From: Clostridia bacterium
GTDB lineage: Bacteria > Bacillota > Clostridia > Oscillospirales > CAG-382
Length of the DNA: 7,208 nt
Direction of reading: 5' to 3'
NCBI GenBank assembly: GCA_017613815.1
Contig: JAGADB010000181.1
Span: 1 to 7,208 of the forward strand
The position numbers were made by a program, and so were the translations under genes. Below the pieces are notes generated by a model, which ran no database searches, had not been told where the DNA came from, and saw only the letters and a list, made by a program, of their open reading frames with translations. The first letter of the stretch is position 1; the number at the start of each line of letters is the position of its first letter. Shown here in pieces: positions 1 to 4,263 of the stretch.

Positions 1-1
1 G

Positions 2-1834
2 CCCGTAAGATATTCGTATAAGGGCTTCCCGATAAACTTCGCCGGCATACTCACCGACATAAAACGCAGATACGAACTCTGCGAAAACAACCCCGACCAG
101 AGGGAGTACTACGAGCAGTTTATGGAGAACGTCGAGTGTACAGCCTGCGCGGGAAAAAGGCTTAAAAAAGAAACGCTCGCCGTAACCGTCGGCGGACTCA
201 ATATCGCCGAAATATGCGAACTTCCGATAAAGAAATCCATTGAATTTTTCAATAATCTGGAACTTCCCCCTCAGCAGACGGTTATAGCAAGGGATATTCT
301 CAAAGAAATAAAGGAGCGGCTCGGCTTCCTTATGAGCGTGGGACTCGAATACCTCACGCTGTCAAGGCGTTCCGGCACCCTTTCGGGCGGCGAAAGCCAG
401 AGAATAAGACTTGCAACGCAGATAGGCTCGTCGCTCACCGGCGTGCTCTATATCCTCGACGAACCGAGTATAGGACTTCATCAGAAGGATAATTCAAAAC
501 TCATAGCGACGCTGAAAAAGCTGCGCGACCTCGGAAATACGCTTATAGTAGTCGAACACGACGAGGAGACCATGCTTTCGTCGGATTATATAGTCGATAT
601 CGGCCCCGGCGCGGGCATTCACGGCGGAGAAATCGTCGCCTGCGGCACCCCGGAGGAGATAATAAAAATAAAGGGCAACGTAACCGCCGATTTTCTTTCG
701 GGAAGACGCAGAATCGACGTTCCCGAAAAGAGACGTTCTTGCGGCGGAAAATACCTCGAAATCTTCGGCGCAAGGGAGCATAACCTCAAAAATATAAACG
801 TTAAAATACCGCTCGGCGTGTTCACCTGCATAACAGGCGTGTCCGGCTCGGGAAAGAGCTCGCTCGTAAACGGCATAGTCCTTCCCGCACTCGAAAGCAG
901 CATTAACCGCTCAAAAAAGGTCATAGGCAACTGCGACGGCATAAAGGGAACGGAATATCTCGATAAGGTCATAAGCATAGACCAGTCGCCGATAGGCAGA
1001 ACGCCGAGGTCAAATCCCGCAACCTATACGGGACTGTTTACCGATATACGCATACTTTTCGCAAAGACAAAAGACGCGCAGATAAGGGCGTTCAAGCAAG
1101 ACAGATTTTCGTTCAATTTAAGGGGCGGCAGATGCGAGGCGTGCCAGGGCGACGGAACGCTGAAAATAGAGATGCATTTCCTGCCCGACGTGTACGTAAC
1201 CTGCGATACCTGCCACGGAAAAAGGTATAATAAAGAGACGCTCGAAGTCAAATATAAGGGAAAGAATATATCCGACGTGCTCGAAATGACGGTCGACGAG
1301 GGCTGCGAATTTTTCGCAAATATCCCGAAGATATATAAGAAGCTCAAGACCTTGCAGGACGTGGGGCTCGGCTATATCAAGATAGGACAGTCTTCGACCA
1401 CGCTTTCGGGCGGCGAAGCGCAGAGGGTAAAGCTCGCAACCGAGCTTTCAAAGACCGCGACGGGAAATACCATGTATATCTTAGACGAGCCGACGACGGG
1501 ACTTCATACCGCCGACGTCGAAAAACTCATAGAAGTGCTTTCGAGACTCGTTAAACTCGGAAATACCGTCGTCGTAATAGAGCATAACCTCGACATCATA
1601 AAGACCGCGGATTATATCATAGATTTAGGCCCCGAAGGCGGCGACGCGGGCGGCGAAATAATCGCCGAGGGCACGCCGGAAGAGATAGCAAAGTGCAAAA
1701 ACTCCTATACCGGCGAATATCTCAAAAAGATGCTGTCCGGCGAGTTTTTCAGCTGCGAAAAGATTACGGACGGAAATAAAAGCGCTCAAAAGACGAAAAA
1801 GGGCGGAAAAACCAAAGAGGTAAAGGAAAATTGA
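2..1834 (+). CDS. uvrA: UvrA, excinuclease ABC subunit A (5'-truncated by window edge)
   Basis: UvrA is the dimeric ATPase that finds bulky DNA lesions and loads UvrB in cytoplasmic nucleotide excision repair. The frame is open from base 2 with no start in view. It gives 610 residues, against a usual length near 940-950, so roughly the first 330 are missing, including the first Walker A. The ATG at 122 is internal, because the residues before it (PVRYSYKGFP... and the NFAGIL region) already read as UvrA. By window residue number: CxxC C46/C49; first signature LSGGESQ at 127 and Walker B LDEPSIGLH at 152; second Walker A GVSGSGKS at 279; the UvrA-specific IDQSPIGRTPRSNPA block from 326; zinc module C378/C381...C401/C404 (CX2C-X19-CX2C); second signature LSGGEAQ at 468 and LDEPTTGLH at 494. 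All catalytic motifs in view are intact. The usual family end (YLKKML) is followed by a lysine-rich tail of about 32 residues. The TGA stop overlaps the start of the next gene. Confidence 0.97.
   Translation, partial: PVRYSYKGFPINFAGILTDIKRRYELCENNPDQREYYEQFMENVECTACAGKRLKKETLAVTVGGLNIAEICELPIKKSIEFFNNLELPPQQTVIARDILKEIKERLGFLMSVGLEYLTLSRRSGTLSGGESQRIRLATQIGSSLTGVLYILDEPSIGLHQKDNSKLIATLKKLRDLGNTLIVVEHDEETMLSSDYIVDIGPGAGIHGGEIVACGTPEEIIKIKGNVTADFLSGRRRIDVPEKRRSCGGKYLEIFGAREHNLKNINVKIPLGVFTCITGVSGSGKSSLVNGIVLPALESSINRSKKVIGNCDGIKGTEYLDKVISIDQSPIGRTPRSNPATYTGLFTDIRILFAKTKDAQIRAFKQDRFSFNLRGGRCEACQGDGTLKIEMHFLPDVYVTCDTCHGKRYNKETLEVKYKGKNISDVLEMTVDEGCEFFANIPKIYKKLKTLQDVGLGYIKIGQSSTTLSGGEAQRVKLATELSKTATGNTMYILDEPTTGLHTADVEKLIEVLSRLVKLGNTVVVIEHNLDIIKTADYIIDLGPEGGDAGGEIIAEGTPEEIAKCKNSYTGEYLKKMLSGEFFSCEKITDGNKSAQKTKKGGKTKEVKEN
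1815..1826 (+). promoter_or_regulatory. Ribosome-binding site for the TTG-started ABC-F gene
   Basis: AAGAGG (1815-1820) and TAAAGG (1821-1826) lie inside the last codons of uvrA, 10 and 4 bases before TTG at 1831. They support TTG as the real start. The next in-frame ATG encodes residue 44, inside Walker A, and cannot begin a working protein. The overlap of start and stop (TTGA, 1831-1834) suggests that ribosomes finishing uvrA reinitiate here. Confidence 0.7.
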
Positions 1835-3741
1835 TAATATTCAGCGCGTCGGACGTCTGCCTTTCGTTCGGAACGGACGTAATTCTGGACAATTTATCCC
1901 TCGGCGTAAACGAGGGCGATAAAATCGGCGTCGTCGGCGTAAACGGCGCCGGAAAATCGATGTTTTTGAAAATTCTCACCGGAAAAACCGAACGCACGTC
2001 GGGAGACGTGTATCTTTCTGCGGGAAAAACCGTGGGATTCTTAGAACAGGACACCGGTCTCGATTCCGAAAACGAAATATACTCGGAAATGCTCTACGCC
2101 TTTCCCGAGCTCGTCGAGACCGAGAAAAGACTTTCGGAACTCGTCGAAAAACTGAACGATAAAAATCTTCCGCAGGACGAACATATGGCGCTTGCCGGCA
2201 AATATACCTCTCTCGAGGAGAAATTCAAACAAAACGGCGGCTACGAGTATAAGAGCAGAATATCCGCCATGCTCGAATCCTTAGGCTTTGAAAAGGAAAA
2301 GCATAAAATGAAGGTAAACGAGTTCTCGGGCGGCCAGAAAACACGGCTCGCACTGTCAAGACTTCTTCTTTCGGAACCCGACGTGCTCATACTCGACGAG
2401 CCCACCAACCACCTCGACATAGAGTCGGTCGAATGGCTCGAAAACTACCTCGTACAGTATAAAAAATCGATAATCGCAGTGTCCCACGACAGATATTTTC
2501 TGGATAAGGTTACGAATAAGACCTTCGAAATCGAAAATAAGTGCGGAAAACTCTATAACTGCCCCTATACCGAATACGTAAAGCGTAAGGAAGAGGACAG
2601 GAAAAACGACCTAAAGCACTACGAAATTCAGCAGAAGGAGATAGCAAGGCTCGAGGCGTTCGTCGAAAACCAGCGCAGATGGAACAGGGAACGCAATATC
2701 ATCGCGGCTGAGAGCAGACTCAAAGCCATCGACAGAATGGAGAAAATCGAAAAGCCGAAAAATCTGCCGTCAAACATAAAATTCGGCTTCGATACCGATT
2801 CCTCGGTCAAAACCCCGTTTATAATCCTCGAAGTCTCGGATCTCAAAAAGTCATATCCCGGAAAGGACCTTTTCGATAACTTGACATTTACCGTGCACGG
2901 AAAAGACAGGATGTTCGTGCTCGGCAAAAACGGAATAGGGAAATCGACGCTTCTTAAAATCCTCTGCGGCAGGGTTGACGCCGACGGCGGCAGATTCGAG
3001 TACGCAAGCGACCTCGATATCGGCTATTACGACCAGGAACAGCAGGGACTGAATAACGGAAACACCGTAATCGACGAGCTCTGGGACTGCTATCCCGATA
3101 AGACGCAGACCGAGATACGAAACGCGCTCGCAAGCTTTCTCTTTACGGCGGACGACGTGTTCAAAAACGTCGGCGTGCTGTCGGGCGGCGAAAAGGCAAG
3201 ACTCACGTTTGCAAAACTCATGCTCCAGCGAAGCGATATGCTGATATTGGACGAGCCCACAAACCACCTTGATGCGCCTTCGCGCGAAGCGCTCGAAAAG
3301 GCGCTGCTCGACTATAAGGGAACGATACTCTGCGTGTCCCACGACAGATATTTCATAAATAAACTCGCCACACGCATCCTCGATATGCGCGAAAACGGCT
3401 GCTTCGACTATAAAGGCGGCTACGAAAGCTACCTCGGACATAAGGATTTGCTCTTGCCCGATTATAACCCGAAAAATTCAGGCGCAAGCGGGAATTTCCA
3501 AAAAGGCAAAGCGGAGTACGAAAAGGGCAAAGAGGAAAAGAGCAAGGCGAGAAAACTCGGAAGACAGATAGAGGATACCGAAAAGAGAATCGCACAGCTC
3601 GAAGCCGAACTCTCCGAAAACGAGAAACTCCAGGAGGAAAACGCGTCGGATTACGTAAAGGTAAGCGAGCTTTTCGAGAGGTACGGAAAAATCCGCGAGG
3701 AATTGGACGAATTGTACGAAAAACTCGAACAACTTTTGTGA
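1831..3741 (+). CDS. ABC-F family ATPase, YdiF-like (ribosome-associated translation factor)
   Basis: This is a 636-residue soluble tandem ABC ATPase without membrane segments. ABC-F proteins bind the ribosomal E site and act on stalled or mis-set ribosomes; they are not transporters. Domain 1 has Walker A GVNGAGKS at 36-43, signature FSGGQK at 165-170, Walker B with D189/E190 followed by PTNHLD, and switch SHDRYFLD at 218-225. A charged helical linker at about 249-305, with a run of Arg around 282-296, matches the P-site tRNA-interaction motif that defines the subfamily. Domain 2 has Walker A GKNGIGKST at 365-373, signature LSGGEK at 450-455, D474/E475, and switch SHDRYF at 503-508. Residues about 560-636 form a Lys/Glu-rich coiled coil, as in YdiF, Uup and ABCF3. 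The N-terminus resembles what I recall of Bacillus YdiF. The residue after the first GKS is Met (M44) where Thr is usual. It overlaps uvrA by 4 bases and is followed by a terminator. An antibiotic-resistance ABC-F is possible but less likely, given the housekeeping neighbour and the C-terminal coiled coil. Confidence 0.94.
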   Translation: MIIFSASDVCLSFGTDVILDNLSLGVNEGDKIGVVGVNGAGKSMFLKILTGKTERTSGDVYLSAGKTVGFLEQDTGLDSENEIYSEMLYAFPELVETEKRLSELVEKLNDKNLPQDEHMALAGKYTSLEEKFKQNGGYEYKSRISAMLESLGFEKEKHKMKVNEFSGGQKTRLALSRLLLSEPDVLILDEPTNHLDIESVEWLENYLVQYKKSIIAVSHDRYFLDKVTNKTFEIENKCGKLYNCPYTEYVKRKEEDRKNDLKHYEIQQKEIARLEAFVENQRRWNRERNIIAAESRLKAIDRMEKIEKPKNLPSNIKFGFDTDSSVKTPFIILEVSDLKKSYPGKDLFDNLTFTVHGKDRMFVLGKNGIGKSTLLKILCGRVDADGGRFEYASDLDIGYYDQEQQGLNNGNTVIDELWDCYPDKTQTEIRNALASFLFTADDVFKNVGVLSGGEKARLTFAKLMLQRSDMLILDEPTNHLDAPSREALEKALLDYKGTILCVSHDRYFINKLATRILDMRENGCFDYKGGYESYLGHKDLLLPDYNPKNSGASGNFQKGKAEYEKGKEEKSKARKLGRQIEDTEKRIAQLEAELSENEKLQEENASDYVKVSELFERYGKIREELDELYEKLEQLL

Positions 3742-3752
3742 ATAATTACAAT

Positions 3753-3794
3753 AGGTCAAAATTTCCAATGCGTAGAAATTTTGACCTGTTTTTT
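3753..3794 (+). terminator. Intrinsic terminator of the uvrA-ABC-F transcript
   Basis: A perfect 13-bp inverted repeat, AGGTCAAAATTTC (3753-3765) and GAAATTTTGACCT (3775-3787), has a 9-base loop. After one G, six T residues follow (3789-3794). It begins 12 bases after the ABC-F stop codon. The stem is AT-rich but long and has no mismatch. No matching T tract lies on the other strand, so it should work only for rightward transcription. Confidence 0.9.
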
Positions 3795-4010
3795 GTGCAA
3801 ATAATACAAAAAAATATGAATAAAAAGACAGTAAAAAAAAGAAAACGGCTGAAAAATGAGCAAAATAAAAATTTTGCGCCGAAAAACCACTTTTATAAAA
3901 TTTACACACCCGATGCAGAAACGTGGGTATAAGAGCATTTAAGCCGAAAACGATAAATTTTAATCAATTTTACCTCGAATTTTTATATATTTTTACGAAA
4001 AACACACTTT
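3795..4010. other. AT-rich intergenic stretch, no supported gene
   Basis: This stretch is about 29% GC by hand count, against about 45-50% in the flanking genes, and runs between the terminator and the next hairpin. The only ORF of note is a 38-codon frame from ATG 3816 to TAA 3932. It has no Shine-Dalgarno sequence, and its Lys-rich product simply reflects poly-A composition. A small potential RNA fold exists at 3846-3881: CGGC/GCCG closes over GCAAAAT-AAAA-ATTTTGC with a 10-base bulge. No riboswitch, tRNA or convincing promoter was recognised; TATAAG at 3928 has only TTTACA at 3901 as a -35 partner, and 21 bases between them is too far. Confidence 0.6.
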
Positions 4011-4049
4011 AACCGCCGAAAATCCGTCAAAAAACGGACGGCGGTTTTT
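4011..4049 (+). terminator. Bulged terminator-like hairpin with no gene before it
   Basis: AACCGCCG (4011-4018) pairs with CGGCGGTT (4039-4046), and TCCGT (4023-4027) pairs with ACGGA (4034-4038). That gives a two-part GC-rich stem with a four-A bulge on the 5' side (4019-4022) and loop CAAAAA. The 3' arm runs into TTTTT (4045-4049), of which only three T lie beyond the stem. It looks like an intrinsic terminator with a short U tract. It sits 217 bases past the ABC-F terminator and 48 bases before the next -35 box. It could be a backup terminator for read-through, the end of an unannotated small RNA, or an insulator for the downstream promoter. The reverse strand lacks a T tract next to the stem. 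Confidence 0.6.
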
Positions 4050-4074
4050 GCTTTCCGCTCCGGGAGGAATAGGG

Positions 4075-4125
4075 TTAATATATTATATTGTAATACTTGA
4101 CAAAAAAGGGCCGAAGTGGTATGCT
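4075..4125 (+). promoter_or_regulatory. Sigma-A promoter with UP-like tract for the solute-binding gene
   Basis: TTGACA (4097-4102) is a perfect -35 box. A 17-base spacer leads to TATGCT (4120-4125), preceded by TG at 4117-4118 as in extended -10 elements. Bases 4075-4095 upstream are almost purely A/T, as in an UP element. Predicted transcription begins near A4132, giving a 5' leader of about 130 nt. TATGCT is repeated at once (4125-4130), but the 22-base spacing makes that copy a poor -10. The promoter lies just after the hairpin at 4011-4049, so the downstream gene is transcribed independently of uvrA. Confidence 0.8.
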
Positions 4126-4131
4126 ATGCTT

Positions 4132-4247
4132 ATCTAAATAGGTGTTTTGCGCCTTTTTTGAGGGCCTTTATTTTTTTCGTGCAAAAAACGGAAAAATCCC
4201 CGAAAACCGCGTTTTACGCCTGTTCGTTAAGCAAAAACATTCAAGGC
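4132..4247 (+). promoter_or_regulatory. 5' leader of the solute-binding gene, possible weak attenuator
   Basis: This is the predicted untranslated leader between promoter and ribosome-binding site. GCCTT (4151-4155) can pair with AGGGC (4161-4165), allowing one G-T pair, and is followed by CTTTATTTTTTT (4166-4177), which resembles a weak terminator. An alternative stem, TTTTGCGC (4145-4152) with GTGCAAAA (4179-4186), uses some of the same bases, so the two are mutually exclusive. AAAAC-CGC-GTTTT (4203-4215) is a small inverted repeat that might be an operator. I recognise no known riboswitch class. The pairings are short and the sequence is A/T-rich, so chance is a real alternative. Confidence 0.3.
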
Positions 4248-4253
4248 AGGAGG
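4248..4253 (+). promoter_or_regulatory. Strong ribosome-binding site of the solute-binding gene
   Basis: AGGAGG is a full match to the anti-Shine-Dalgarno sequence, 10 bases before ATG at 4264. It fixes the start, and the signal peptide begins directly at that ATG. Confidence 0.88.
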
Positions 4254-4263
4254 AAAACGGCAT

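Noticed and set aside
2851..3441. 196-codon minus-strand ORF opposite the ABC-F gene
   Set aside because: It lies fully inside the second ATPase domain, whose motifs are all intact, and shows no domain of its own.
1831..3741. ABC-F gene as an antibiotic-resistance determinant
   Set aside because: The overlap with uvrA, the C-terminal coiled coil and the YdiF-like N-terminus favour a housekeeping role, and there are no signs of mobility.
3738..3932. 64-codon + strand ORF from a GTG overlapping the ABC-F stop
   Set aside because: It runs straight through the intrinsic terminator, has no ribosome-binding site of its own, and its Lys/Asn-rich product reflects A-rich DNA. The inner 38-codon ATG frame at 3816 also lacks a Shine-Dalgarno sequence.
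3901..3933. Possible promoter TTTACA...TATAAG in the intergenic region
   Set aside because: The boxes are 21 bases apart, too far for sigma-A, and no gene follows.
3878..4022. Three copies of GCCGAAAA at 3878, 3943 and 4015
   Set aside because: The spacing is irregular (65 and 72 bases) and there is no common flanking sequence. The third copy is part of the hairpin stem. Chance is adequate in A-rich DNA.
4203..4215. AAAAC-CGC-GTTTT inverted repeat as a catabolite-repression operator
   Set aside because: It does not fit the cre consensus: wrong flanks and odd symmetry. It is kept only as a minor note within the leader.
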